NCBI GenBank assembly: GCA_001507425.1
Contig: LMAJ01000002.1
Span: forward strand, 170,295 to 234,294
Source of the DNA: Flavobacteriaceae bacterium CRH
Lineage (GTDB): Bacteria; Bacteroidota; Bacteroidia; Flavobacteriales; Flavobacteriaceae
Direction: 5' to 3'
DNA length: 64,000 nt
Below the pieces are notes generated by a model that did no database searches, was not told the origin of the DNA, and worked only from the letters and a program-made list of their open reading frames with translations. The first letter of the stretch is position 1. The number at the start of each line of letters is the position of its first letter. Both the position numbers and the translations under genes were made by a program. Shown one piece after another: positions 35,696 through 45,170 of the stretch.

Positions 35696-37387
35696 CTAAT
35701 AACCAGGATTTTGAGGAAAATCTTTATTTTGGTTTAAATCTAATGCTGTTTGTGGAATTGGTCTTAAAATTTTAAGCGCTCCACCTACACCAACAAAATT
35801 TGCTTCTTTTATTTTATAATTGTGTGCAGAAGCTCTTGCAACAAGAGTTCCGGTACGTTTCAAATCAAACCAACGTTTGTATTCTCCAAGTAATTCTCTA
35901 CCTCTTTCATCTAAAATATAATCGATATTGAATTCTCCAATAGTTGCATTTGCAACACCTGCTCTTCTTCTCACTTCGTTTAAACGATCTAAACCTGTTG
36001 TAGGTACTCCCGCTTTTAAATAAGCTTCAGCAGCTATTAAATAAGTTTCCCCTAAACGAGATACAATAATATCCCTTGTACTTACAGGTCCTGTACTTGA
36101 TGGTGTAGTTGTATTTGCATCATCGAATTTCTTAACCGGAATTGTATAACAATCTAAATTTTTGATTAAAGTATGTGCGGCAGAATATTCTCCCCAAGGA
36201 TGATATACAAAAGTTGTTGCTTTTCTTGATGCATTTGCAGTTTCCCAAGCGGTTCTGTCTGCTGGCGTAAACCATTTTGGCTCATAAAAATGTCTCACTT
36301 TTAATGCCGCAGGATTTGAACTTCTGTAATAAGGATAATACAAAATTGTTTTAGTAACTCCATTAGTTGTTTCAGGACCTTCAAGAATTTCGGTCATAAA
36401 AGTAGCTTCCCATCTTTTATCTCCTTTTTCATATAATCCTAAAGCATAATCTGTTGGACATAAATTGTAACTTCTTAAAGGAGCTCCCGTTTCTGCACCT
36501 CCTAAATAAGAACTGAAATAGTAAAACTGGTTATTTCCTAATGTTGTTGGGCTTGTACTTGTTGATGCTTTATCATACTGAACAGAAAAAATGGTCTCTG
36601 CATTTAAATCGTTATCAACCCCAAGCGCATTGGTAACAAATAATTGGCCAAAAGGTATGTTTAATGCCTGACCAGCAATTGCAGCATCAGCATAGGCTGC
36701 CGCTTTTGCAAAATCATCAGTTTTACCAAAAGTTTCATATCCTCTGGTTAAGTAAACTTTTGCCAATAAATCATTTACAGCTCTTTTGTTTACTTTTCCT
36801 GTTGTACTGTAAGTTCCGGTGCCCACATTTTCTAGAGCTGCATCTAAATCAGCTATAATTTGTGTGTAAACTTCTTCGGCAGTATTTCTTTTAAATGTTA
36901 AAATCGGAGAAGTTATGTATTCGTTCGCTATAGAAACTCCTCCATAGGTTTGAACCAATAAAAAATAAGCATTAGCTCTTAAAAATCTTGCTTCACCAAC
37001 AAGTGTATTTACATTCGCTGTTTGTTCAGTAACTGTAGAATAATATATTGTTTTATTTACAGACTGAATTAACTGATAACATGAAGCATATAATTCATCA
37101 ACATTACTAGAAGATGGAATTAATAAGGTATATTGGCTCAAACCAGCCGGTTCAGGCGTTCTTCCTTCTGCATACATATCTGTTCCCGCCTCAAATAACC
37201 AGGGATTACCTCCGTATATTCCTTTAAGCGCAGCATAGTTTGAATTGACCAGTAATTGAAATCCTGATGCTGTTTTGTAAGTTGCATCAGCAGGAACATT
37301 CGAAAGACTTTCTTCTTCAATATAGTCACTACAACCGTTAAAGGCAATAGCAATTATTCCTAACATTAATATTATTATTTTTTTCAT
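35696..37387 (-). CDS. SusD/RagB-family glycan-binding lipoprotein (second pair)
   Basis: The protein has 563 residues with a lipobox ending at Cys19 (IAIAFNGC). The SusD pattern is visible as VGEARFLRANAYFLLVQTYG, the NKRAVNDLLAKVYLTRGYET TPR segment, and YILDERGRELLGEYKRWFDL near the C-terminus. It is 11 nt after susC. Together with the flanking GH28, esterase, DUF4861 and GH105 genes, it should bind galacturonan-type oligosaccharides at the cell surface. It is not closely similar to the first SusD (512 residues), so the two pairs probably import different fragments. Confidence 0.95.
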   Translation of the reverse strand: MKKIIILMLGIIAIAFNGCSDYIEEESLSNVPADATYKTASGFQLLVNSNYAALKGIYGGNPWLFEAGTDMYAEGRTPEPAGLSQYTLLIPSSSNVDELYASCYQLIQSVNKTIYYSTVTEQTANVNTLVGEARFLRANAYFLLVQTYGGVSIANEYITSPILTFKRNTAEEVYTQIIADLDAALENVGTGTYSTTGKVNKRAVNDLLAKVYLTRGYETFGKTDDFAKAAAYADAAIAGQALNIPFGQLFVTNALGVDNDLNAETIFSVQYDKASTSTSPTTLGNNQFYYFSSYLGGAETGAPLRSYNLCPTDYALGLYEKGDKRWEATFMTEILEGPETTNGVTKTILYYPYYRSSNPAALKVRHFYEPKWFTPADRTAWETANASRKATTFVYHPWGEYSAAHTLIKNLDCYTIPVKKFDDANTTTPSSTGPVSTRDIIVSRLGETYLIAAEAYLKAGVPTTGLDRLNEVRRRAGVANATIGEFNIDYILDERGRELLGEYKRWFDLKRTGTLVARASAHNYKIKEANFVGVGGALKILRPIPQTALDLNQNKDFPQNPGY

Positions 37388-37398
37388 TTTATATCTTA

Positions 37399-40300
37399 TT
37401 AAAATTTAACACTTAATCCTAATTGCGTAGTAACAGATGCCGGACGGTTTACACCAAAGGCAGATCCAGCCCATTCCGGATCATATCCGTCAAAATCTGT
37501 AAATACAAATGGATCTAAAACATTTACATAAATTCTAAAATTGCTCATTTTCAATTTTTTAAGTAAATCTGAATTGAAAGTGTATCCCAGAGAGATATTT
37601 TTAATTTTTACATAAGATACGTCTCTGTAATAACCAAATAAAGATGTCCAATAAGCACCAGCACCCGTAGCAACAGGACCTGGTCTTGGGTTTTCATTAT
37701 TAGCATTTGCTTCAATACCTGTACCGTTTGTTGGAATAAAATAGTCCATCGCTAATTTTTGACGTCCTCTGTCGCTTACGTCAGCAAAATTCTGATGAAA
37801 AGTACTTAATACTGTTTGCCCCTGACTTGTAATTACAGAAAAATTAAAATCAAACTGACCAACGGTTAGTTTAGAATATAAACTTCCCTGCCAATCCGGG
37901 TTTGCATTACCAATTACAGTTCTGTCATCCTGATTAAATTTACCGTCTCCGTTTAAATCTTTTGGTCTTGCCTGACCAGGAGCCTGACCGTATGAAGCTG
38001 CCTGAACGGCTTCACTTTCCTGCCAAACACCATCATAAACGTAATTGTAATTAGGATTTAATTCTGAACCAATAATTAATTTATTTCCAATATCACTTAC
38101 CTGATCCTGATTGTAAATTGATTCCAGTTTATTTACATTTTTAGTAAACGTAAAAGTTGTTTCCCAGTTTACATTTTTAGATTTAATATTTTTAGTTGTC
38201 AATAAAACCTCTACACCTTTATTACTTACAGAACCAACATTGGCAAAAGTATTTTTATAACCTGTCTCTAACGGTAATTGTTGTTTGTAAATCAATTTAT
38301 CAGATAATCTGTCGTATACATCTACACTTCCGCTAATTCTATTCTTTAAGAAACCATAATCAAGACCAAAGTTAAGTTCTCTTGTTTTCTCCCAGGTTAA
38401 AGCCTGATTTGCTAAATTTTCAGACTGCCATCCTGAAACTACATTTGCTCCGTTTGCATAAAATGTCTGCTGATTTAATAATGCCTGAGAAGTATATGGT
38501 GCCACATTATCATTTCCTGTATAACCTAAACTCGCTCTAAGTTTTAAATCTGAAACTATATTGTTGCCTTCTAAAAATGATTCTTTACTAATTTTCCATC
38601 CTAAAGCAACAGATGGGAAATTTTGCCATTTATTACCTTCTGATAATACAGATGAACCATCCCATCTATTAGAAGCCGTTAATAAGTATTTATCTTTAAA
38701 AGCATAATTTAAACGAACAGCATAAGAACTTAATGTGTTTTTTGCGTATCCTGATGTCAAATTATAACTTGTCTGAACACCTGAGCCTAAATTATCTGAA
38801 CCAACATCAAAAGGCTGATTATTAGAATATAAATAAGATGTTTCATCAACATTTGAATATATACTTTGTAATAATAATACACTAACATCATGTACTTCAT
38901 TAAAAGTATGTTTCAAGTCAATTTGATTATCCCAGGTATAATTAAAATTATTGAAGTTTTTAATAGATGCTGAATTTTTTCCATTTAAGGTAACTCCGGC
39001 ATTCGTTTGCGCTTTATTAGAAATACTTGTAACTGTATTTTCAATTCCCGCTGCAAATGTTGTTTTAAATGAAAACCATTTCATTGGTTGATATTGTAAA
39101 TAAACATTACCAACTGTTTGCCAGGTTTTTTCTGTTTGAGATGAGTTAGCAATTTCTACTAATGGATTTACTGTACTTGTTTTATTGATTGCCCAGGATC
39201 CATCAGGATATGTTAATTTTCCCGGTAGGAAAAAGTTTGTGCCTACTAATTCATTTCCGGCAGCATCGATAGCCCATGGAGACATTAACGGACTTAATCT
39301 GAAAGCATCCTGCATCGCTAAATCACTACCTAATTGGTTATCTAAACGTGCTATTGTAACGTTTGCACCTGTAGAAAACTTATCATTTATTTTATGATTT
39401 AAACCTAATTTAAATGAATATTTATCTGTTGAATCATTGTCAATAAGTCCTTTATCTGACTGAACACCAAATCCTAAGTTATAGCTTAAACCAGATTCAG
39501 AACGTCCTGAAATATTTAAATAATTATTTTCAGTCATTCCTGATTTTAATACTGCATCATACCAGTCAAAATTATAACCGCTGTTAGCTCTTGATACCAA
39601 TAACGGACTTTGATTTCCGGCTAATGCAGCTAATTGCGCCGGAGTTTGTGTTGCCGGCGTAGCACTCATATAGGCTGTTTGGTGAAATTTCCACCATTCT
39701 TCGCCAGACATCATTTTTGGTAATCTTGCAGCCGATTTGTTTCCGTAAGAGGTATCAAATGAAACACTAATTCCCGATTTAGCACTTATACCACTTTTAG
39801 TAGTCACAATAATAACTCCACTAGCTCCTCTCGAACCATAAATAGATGCAGAAGAAGCATCTTTTAAAACATCCATTCGGGCAATATCCTGTGGATTTAA
39901 AAAGTCAATTCCATCTGTTGGAACGCCATCTACAACATATAGCGGAGATGATCCTACTAAAGAGTTATTTCCTCTAATTACAACTTTAAATCCGTCTCCT
40001 GAACGGCCTGTACTAGATGAAATCTGAACCCCAGGAGTGCTTCCCTGAATAGCTTCTAATGCATTTGTTGTATTTCTTTCTGTTATAGTAGCAGCATTTA
40101 TGGTACTTACAGAACCGGTAAGATCTGTCTTTTTCACAGATCCGTAACCTACCACAACAACTTCGTTTAATGAGTTTGATGCTTCTGCAAGGCTTACATT
40201 TACTTTAGATTTTCCGGCAATACTAACTTCCTGCGTTTGAAAACCTAAATAACTAATTACTAAAATCGCTTTATTATTAGTAACATTTAATTTAAAACTT

Positions 40301-40503
40301 CCTTCAAAATCTGTCGAAGTTCCGTTTTTCGTACCTTTTTCCTGAATGTTTACGCCCGGAAGAGATAATCCCGAAGCATCAGTAATTTTCCCTTCTACAA
40401 CACTCGACTGAGCGCTCATAGTAGTACTTATGAAGAAGTTCAGGAAAAATAAAAACGCAAGATTGCATTTTACTTTTTTCTTTAAAATTTGTTTAATATT
40501 CAT
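37399..40503 (-). CDS. SusC-type TonB-dependent transporter (second pair)
   Basis: The protein has 1034 residues with a signal peptide of about 32 residues (FFLNFFISTTMSAQ). The carboxypeptidase-regulatory-like domain (about 35-115, VEGKITDASGLSLPGVNIQE) precedes the plug (NEVVVVGYGSVKKTDLTGSV; MDVLKDASSASIYGSRGASG) and the barrel, which ends QLGLSVKF with a terminal Phe. Only 33 nt separate it from the upstream lipoprotein GH28, so both are probably transcribed from the LacI-controlled promoter at 42022-42043. Import of oligogalacturonides is inferred. Confidence 0.96.
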   Translation of the reverse strand: MNIKQILKKKVKCNLAFLFFLNFFISTTMSAQSSVVEGKITDASGLSLPGVNIQEKGTKNGTSTDFEGSFKLNVTNNKAILVISYLGFQTQEVSIAGKSKVNVSLAEASNSLNEVVVVGYGSVKKTDLTGSVSTINAATITERNTTNALEAIQGSTPGVQISSSTGRSGDGFKVVIRGNNSLVGSSPLYVVDGVPTDGIDFLNPQDIARMDVLKDASSASIYGSRGASGVIIVTTKSGISAKSGISVSFDTSYGNKSAARLPKMMSGEEWWKFHQTAYMSATPATQTPAQLAALAGNQSPLLVSRANSGYNFDWYDAVLKSGMTENNYLNISGRSESGLSYNLGFGVQSDKGLIDNDSTDKYSFKLGLNHKINDKFSTGANVTIARLDNQLGSDLAMQDAFRLSPLMSPWAIDAAGNELVGTNFFLPGKLTYPDGSWAINKTSTVNPLVEIANSSQTEKTWQTVGNVYLQYQPMKWFSFKTTFAAGIENTVTSISNKAQTNAGVTLNGKNSASIKNFNNFNYTWDNQIDLKHTFNEVHDVSVLLLQSIYSNVDETSYLYSNNQPFDVGSDNLGSGVQTSYNLTSGYAKNTLSSYAVRLNYAFKDKYLLTASNRWDGSSVLSEGNKWQNFPSVALGWKISKESFLEGNNIVSDLKLRASLGYTGNDNVAPYTSQALLNQQTFYANGANVVSGWQSENLANQALTWEKTRELNFGLDYGFLKNRISGSVDVYDRLSDKLIYKQQLPLETGYKNTFANVGSVSNKGVEVLLTTKNIKSKNVNWETTFTFTKNVNKLESIYNQDQVSDIGNKLIIGSELNPNYNYVYDGVWQESEAVQAASYGQAPGQARPKDLNGDGKFNQDDRTVIGNANPDWQGSLYSKLTVGQFDFNFSVITSQGQTVLSTFHQNFADVSDRGRQKLAMDYFIPTNGTGIEANANNENPRPGPVATGAGAYWTSLFGYYRDVSYVKIKNISLGYTFNSDLLKKLKMSNFRIYVNVLDPFVFTDFDGYDPEWAGSAFGVNRPASVTTQLGLSVKF

Positions 40504-40536
40504 AGTTTGGTTAATTGGTTAAAATGATAGTTTTTC

Positions 40537-41976
40537 TTAATTTTTAATTTGTTCTACTTTTTTGTCATTGATATAAGTGTTTATAAAATTGATATTTTTT
40601 ACATTTTTTAAAGAATAGATCGAATCTACTTTCTGGATTACCACATTCTTAAGTGTTATATTTTCCACCGGAGATTCCTTATAACCATCTGCAAGGACAC
40701 CATATTTACCTCCGTTTTTTACTTTAATATTTTCAAGATTAATGTTTCTCACCACCGGAATAAAATTTCCTGTCTGGCTTCCGTAAACGTTATACTTCAT
40801 TGTAACTCTTAAAACACATTCTCCAACAGTACCTACTTCAAGGTTTCTAACAAAAATATCTTCGATAACGCCGCCTCTTTTTGAGTTTGTTTTGATACGA
40901 ATAGCCCTGTCCAGATTTGGGCTGTCCATGACACAATTTTCTACAAAAACATTATTAACACCTGCAGAAATCTCGCTTCCAATAACAACCCCGCCGTGGC
41001 CATCAATCATTTTGCAATTTTGAACAATGATATTTTTACTTGGTATGGCTACTCTTCTTCCGTCAGCATCTCTTCCGGCCTTTATGGCAATACAATCATC
41101 GCCAGTATTAAAGGTGCAGTTTTTAATAATGATGTTTTGAGAATATTCAGGATCACAGCCATCATTATTAGGACCGTGACTGTTTACGGTTACACCATCA
41201 ATAATAATATTGTTTGATTTTATAGGATGCAAAATCCAGAAAGGTGAATTTATAACCGTAACATCTTTTACAAGAACCGTATTACATTCAAAAAATTCAA
41301 TGAAATTAGGGCGCAAATAACGTCCGTCACCAAAAACTCTTTCAGCAACCGGAACACCTTTTTCAGCCATATCTACCAATACTTCGCGATTTGTTGGGTC
41401 GTTTTGCGACGGAATTCCTTTTTGCCATCCATAACTTTTGCCTCCGGACCAAACCCACCAATTTGTACTATTGGCCTGACCATTTAAAATTCCTTTTCCG
41501 GTTATAGCAACATTGGTTTTATTTTTGGCATATATAAGAGGAGAATAATTCATTACTTCTGTTCCTTCCCAGGAAGTATGAACAATAGGATAATCTTTTG
41601 GATTTATGCTAAAAAGAATTTCAGCCTGATCTTCTAAGTGCAAATTCACATTGCTTTCCAGATGAATAGCACCGGTTAAATATTTCCCATTCGGTACAAT
41701 TACTTTACCTCCACCATTTTCAGTACAGGCTTTAATTGCTTTTTCGAAAGCGGCTGTGTTTAAAGTCTTTCCGTCAGCAACAGCCCCATAATCATTTATG
41801 TTATAATTTTTATCAGAAAAGTGTGTTTCAGGGATGCTCTTAACAATTAATTCCATTTTTTTCCATGGATCAGCTTCCGAAACAGGAGAAACTTGCTTCC
41901 CACAAGACGAAATCAATACAGTAATCACTGAAAGAAATACAACTGTTTTAAATGTTATGGGCTTATTTGTAGTCAT
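40537..41976 (-). CDS. Lipoprotein GH28 polygalacturonase
   Basis: The protein has 479 residues with a lipobox ending at Cys25 (TVLISSC), so it is membrane-anchored, perhaps at the cell surface beside SusCD. All GH28 blocks are canonical: NNDGCDPE (Asp272), GDDCIAIKAG (Asp293-294), GHGGVVIGSE (His327) and RAIRIKTN (Arg360, Lys362). It hydrolyses galacturonan. It is the first gene of the long minus-strand operon leading to SusCD-2, the esterase, DUF4861 and the GH105s. An operator palindrome abuts its -7 box 46 nt upstream of the start. Confidence 0.93.
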   Translation of the reverse strand: MTTNKPITFKTVVFLSVITVLISSCGKQVSPVSEADPWKKMELIVKSIPETHFSDKNYNINDYGAVADGKTLNTAAFEKAIKACTENGGGKVIVPNGKYLTGAIHLESNVNLHLEDQAEILFSINPKDYPIVHTSWEGTEVMNYSPLIYAKNKTNVAITGKGILNGQANSTNWWVWSGGKSYGWQKGIPSQNDPTNREVLVDMAEKGVPVAERVFGDGRYLRPNFIEFFECNTVLVKDVTVINSPFWILHPIKSNNIIIDGVTVNSHGPNNDGCDPEYSQNIIIKNCTFNTGDDCIAIKAGRDADGRRVAIPSKNIIVQNCKMIDGHGGVVIGSEISAGVNNVFVENCVMDSPNLDRAIRIKTNSKRGGVIEDIFVRNLEVGTVGECVLRVTMKYNVYGSQTGNFIPVVRNINLENIKVKNGGKYGVLADGYKESPVENITLKNVVIQKVDSIYSLKNVKNINFINTYINDKKVEQIKN

Positions 41977-42021
41977 TTACGTAGTAATTTATTTTTCTTT
42001 TTGATCAAAAGTCAACAATTA

Positions 42022-42043
42022 TGTAATCGATTACACGAAAATA
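42022..42043 (-). promoter_or_regulatory. LacI-type operator and -7 box before the GH28-SusCD-2 operon
   Basis: The perfect palindrome TGTAATCGATTACA (42022-42035) directly abuts TATTTTCG on the minus strand (42036-42043; consensus TAnnTTTG). A TTTG -33 candidate lies 20 nt further upstream (42064-42067). Confidence 0.82.
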
Positions 42044-42162
42044 TAAAAATACATTGGATGCACCAAATTTATTTAGAAAAAATTTATATATTTAATTTTT
42101 ATTATTAATTTTATTTACACAATGTGTAAAAAAAGACATAATTTATTATCATTGTATAATTG

Positions 42163-42172
42163 AAAACGTTTT
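42163..42172. promoter_or_regulatory. AAAACGTTTT palindrome upstream of lacI
   Basis: This is a 10-bp perfect palindrome within TGAAAACGTTTTAG, about 93 nt upstream of the regulator gene. Its central CG pair is typical of LacI-family sites, but it differs from the ATCGAT operator. It is possibly a second regulator's site. Confidence 0.4.
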
Positions 42173-42186
42173 AGTTGAAAATTAAG

Positions 42187-42235
42187 GTAATCGATAACAA
42201 TTTGTGTTAGGTTATATAAAAAAAATGTATTTTTG
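42187..42235 (+). promoter_or_regulatory. Operator-like site and -7 box of the lacI-type gene
   Basis: GTAATCGATAAC (42187-42198) is close to the operator palindrome. TATTTTTG (42228-42235) is a perfect TAnnTTTG box 29 nt before the ATG. The site lies upstream of the -7 box, unlike the other three, so autoregulation may differ. Confidence 0.55.
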
Positions 42236-42264
42236 TCTGTTAATAAATCAAAATCTCTTTTTGA

Positions 42265-43293
42265 ATGAGCGAAAAAATAACCATCTATGATATTGCAAAA
42301 AAACTGAATATCACTGCAGCGACGGTTTCCAGAGCGCTAAACAATAACCCTAAAATAAAAGAAAGCACACGCGAATTAGTTATAAAAACTGCAGCTTCGA
42401 TGAACTATAAGCAAAACAAACTTGCTTTGGCTTTAAAGAGTGGGCGTAGCAATAATATAGGTGTAATTGTTCCTCGTATAGATAGTAATTTCTTCGCTTC
42501 TGTAATCAGAGGTATAGAAGAAGAGCTACAACCTCATGGTTATCAAGTAATTATTTGCCAGACTCATGAAGATTTAAAAAGAGAAAACGAAAACCTTTAC
42601 ACTTTAATAGATGCTCAGGTTGACGGAATTTTAATGTCAGTTACCGCAGTTACAGACGAAAATGATGGTGCATTTCATAATGTTTTGCAAAAAAATGTTC
42701 CGCTTATATTTTTTGACAGAAGCAAACATATTGATGGTGTAAGTTCTGTTACTATTAATGACTTTAAAGGCGGTTATGAAACCACCAAACATTTGATTAA
42801 TGAAGGTTGCAGATTTATTGCACATTTATCAGGAGATCAGTCTCTTGATATTTTTAAAAACAGGTTTTTAGGATATAAGCAAGCCTTATTAGACAGCGGA
42901 TTAACTTTTAATGAGGAATATGTAATACGTTCTAAAAGTAGCGTTGAAGCAGGAAAAGAAGCAGTTGATATATTATTAAAATTAGAAACTCCGCCAGACG
43001 CTATATTTTCTTCGAGTGATTTTGCTGCTTTAGGAGCCATTCAGGAATTAAAAGAAAGAAATATCAGTATACCAAACGAGTTTTGTGTAGCAGGTTTTAG
43101 TAATGAACCTTTCACTAAATTCATGGAATTATCGATAACTTCTGTAGATCAGTCTCCACTCGAAATGGGAAAAATGTCTGCACGTGTTTTCCTTGAACAA
43201 GTCGACAAAACAGATACTATCAAAATCGAAAAAAAGGTAGTTCTCGCACCGGAATTACACATCCGTAAATCATCGTCAAGAACAACCTTTTAA
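42265..43293 (+). CDS. LacI-family transcriptional regulator of hexuronate/pectin genes
   Basis: The protein has 342 residues. The N-terminal HTH and hinge (about 1-58: ITIYDIAKKLNITAATVSRA, NNPKIKESTRELVIKTAASM) are typical LacI, followed by a periplasmic-binding-protein-like effector domain (NNIGVIVPRIDSNFFASVIR, VPLIFFDRSK, DAIFSSSDFAALGAIQEL, VAGFSNEPFTKF). It is divergent from the SusCD-2 operon and convergent with uxaA. The palindromes at 42022, 51829 and 55034 are the expected targets. A uronate or 2-keto-3-deoxygluconate inducer is plausible but not shown by the sequence. Confidence 0.93.
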   Translation: MSEKITIYDIAKKLNITAATVSRALNNNPKIKESTRELVIKTAASMNYKQNKLALALKSGRSNNIGVIVPRIDSNFFASVIRGIEEELQPHGYQVIICQTHEDLKRENENLYTLIDAQVDGILMSVTAVTDENDGAFHNVLQKNVPLIFFDRSKHIDGVSSVTINDFKGGYETTKHLINEGCRFIAHLSGDQSLDIFKNRFLGYKQALLDSGLTFNEEYVIRSKSSVEAGKEAVDILLKLETPPDAIFSSSDFAALGAIQELKERNISIPNEFCVAGFSNEPFTKFMELSITSVDQSPLEMGKMSARVFLEQVDKTDTIKIEKKVVLAPELHIRKSSSRTTF

Positions 43294-43322
43294 TTTTTTT
43301 TACCATATAAGTTATTTTTTAA

Positions 43323-43459
43323 ACCATATAAGTTATATAAGTAATTATAAGTTTGTATTGAAATAGAATTAAAATCAAAAAAGGCAGCTCTTAAAGAGCT
43401 GCCTTTTACATTAACTATAGTTTATTTATATTTAAATGAACTTATATAACTTATATGGT
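43323..43459. repeat. 20-bp inverted repeat flanking the lacI/uxaA terminator
   Basis: ACCATATAAGTTATATAAGT (43323-43342) and its exact complement (43440-43459) enclose the terminator. A partial copy, ACCATATAAGTTATTTT, begins at 43302. It is probably a dispersed palindromic element. Confidence 0.9.
43379..43407. terminator. Bidirectional terminator between lacI and uxaA
   Basis: The stem AAAAGGCAGCTCTT / AAGAGCTGCCTTTT with a minimal 1-nt centre lies between the convergent genes. It probably ends both the lacI transcript and the long uronate operon. Confidence 0.93.
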
Positions 43460-43467
43460 GAAAAACA

Positions 43468-45084
43468 TTATAGAGATACCCCTCTTTTCCAAGGAATAAA
43501 GTCGTTTTGATTTAAAATTGCAGCTTTGGTTTTAATAGTTCCACTGGCAACATCAATAATAAATTCAAGCATTTCATCTGCCATTTCATCGATCGATTTT
43601 TCTCCGGTGATAATTCCACCAGTGTCAATATCGATAATATCAGACATTTTTTTAGCCAGTTCCGTGTTAGATGAAATCTTTACAACCGGCGCAATTGGGT
43701 TTCCTGTTGGAGTTCCTAATCCTGTTGTAAACAAAACCATATTCGCTCCTGAACCAACCATTGCAGTTGTACATTCTACGTCATTTCCAGGCGTACATAA
43801 CAATGTAAATCCTGGTTCATTAATATATTCTCCATAATCGAAAACACCTGTAATTGGCGAAGTCCCTCCTTTTTTAGCAGCACCAGCAGATTTCATTGCA
43901 TCTGTAATCAAACCGTCTTTAATGTTACCCGGAGATGGATTCATGTCAAATCCTGAACCTGCATCTACAACTGTTTTTTCGTACCACTGCATTAAATCTA
44001 AGAAACGTTTTCCATCCTTATCATCTACACAACGGTTTACTAATTCCTGCTCTACTCCACATAATTCAGGAAATTCAGAAAGAATTGTAGTTCCTCCTAA
44101 AGCAACTAAATGATCCGATAATACTCCCAATGTTGGATTAGCCGAAATTCCTGAGAATCCGTCAGAACCACCACATTCCAATCCAATTCTTAATTTAGAC
44201 AAAGGTGCAGGCGTTCTTTTTATATCGTTTGCTATTTTAATGGCTTCAAAAGTATCTTTTACAACACTGCTCAACATAGTTTCGATAGTACCAATTTGCT
44301 GTTGATCATAAATTAAAACCGGTTTTTTGCTTCCCGGATTTATAGCGTCTAAAGCATCTTTAAAGATTTGAATTTGAAGATTCTGACATCCTAAACTCAA
44401 AACTGTAGCTCCGGCAACGTTCGGGTTATTTACATATCCGGCTAATAGTTTAGCCAAACTGTGTGAATCCTGACGAATTCCGCCGCAACCACCCTGGTGC
44501 GTGATAAACTTAACTTCGATGTTATTGAATAAATTAGCATCGTTAGAAGCTGCTTCATTACCTGTTCCGCCTGTTTCGGTTTTCACCAAAGAACGAAGCA
44601 ACAACTGATAATCGTTTTCTTTTGGCTTCATTAATTCTTTTTCGAAAATATCCTTTAAGATTTCGATGTTTCTGTTTTCACAAAAAACTAACGGAAAAAA
44701 CAACCAGACATTCTCAGTTCCAACCTGTCCGTCTTCTCTGTGATAGCCCTGCCACGTTCTGTCTTTCCATTTGTCAATATTTGGAGCATTCCAGCCAATC
44801 GTTTCCGTTTTTCCGGTTACTTTATCGCTTTCATGTTTTACATTTTCTGTAGAAAGTAAGCCTCCTTTTTCAATTCTGGCACTTGCTTTTCCAACCAAAA
44901 CACCATACATAATAATACGTTCACCTACTTCAAAAGTATGCATCGCAATTTTATGCTTCATTTTCACATCAGTTAAGATTGTGATATCTTGTCCTTCAAA
45001 GTTGATTACCTCACCAGCAACCAAATTCACTAATGCAACTGCTACATTATCTGAAGGGTTTACTTTTATTAATTTCTTTTGCAT
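43468..45084 (-). CDS. uxaA: Altronate dehydratase
   Basis: The protein has 538 residues, within the usual range for UxaA (about 500). An N-terminal SAF domain (about 1-100, INFEGQDITILTDVKMKHKI, HTFEVGERIIMYG) is followed by the catalytic region (WQGYHREDGQVGTENVWLFF, THQGGCGGIRQD, IGLECGGSDGFSGISANPTL, CTPGNDVECTTAMVGSGANM). It dehydrates D-altronate to 2-keto-3-deoxygluconate, the meeting point with the KduI/KduD branch. It is cytoplasmic. It is the last gene of the operon-like series from kduI, ending at a strong terminator. Confidence 0.95.
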   Translation of the reverse strand: MQKKLIKVNPSDNVAVALVNLVAGEVINFEGQDITILTDVKMKHKIAMHTFEVGERIIMYGVLVGKASARIEKGGLLSTENVKHESDKVTGKTETIGWNAPNIDKWKDRTWQGYHREDGQVGTENVWLFFPLVFCENRNIEILKDIFEKELMKPKENDYQLLLRSLVKTETGGTGNEAASNDANLFNNIEVKFITHQGGCGGIRQDSHSLAKLLAGYVNNPNVAGATVLSLGCQNLQIQIFKDALDAINPGSKKPVLIYDQQQIGTIETMLSSVVKDTFEAIKIANDIKRTPAPLSKLRIGLECGGSDGFSGISANPTLGVLSDHLVALGGTTILSEFPELCGVEQELVNRCVDDKDGKRFLDLMQWYEKTVVDAGSGFDMNPSPGNIKDGLITDAMKSAGAAKKGGTSPITGVFDYGEYINEPGFTLLCTPGNDVECTTAMVGSGANMVLFTTGLGTPTGNPIAPVVKISSNTELAKKMSDIIDIDTGGIITGEKSIDEMADEMLEFIIDVASGTIKTKAAILNQNDFIPWKRGVSL

Positions 45085-45099
45085 GATTGTTATTTTTAA

Positions 45100-45163
45100 G
45101 TTGCTAAGTTACTAAGATGCTAAGTCCCTAAGATGCGTTCAAAAACTTAGAAACTTAGAAACT
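45100..45163. repeat. CTAAG-type dispersed repeat between uxaB and uxaA
   Basis: TTGCTAAGTTACTAAGATGC and TAAGTCCCTAAGATGC precede CTTAGAAACTTAGAAAC, giving a weak hairpin. Similar words occur in the repeat-rich gap around 56590-56770. Confidence 0.6.
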
Positions 45164-45170
45164 ATTCCAA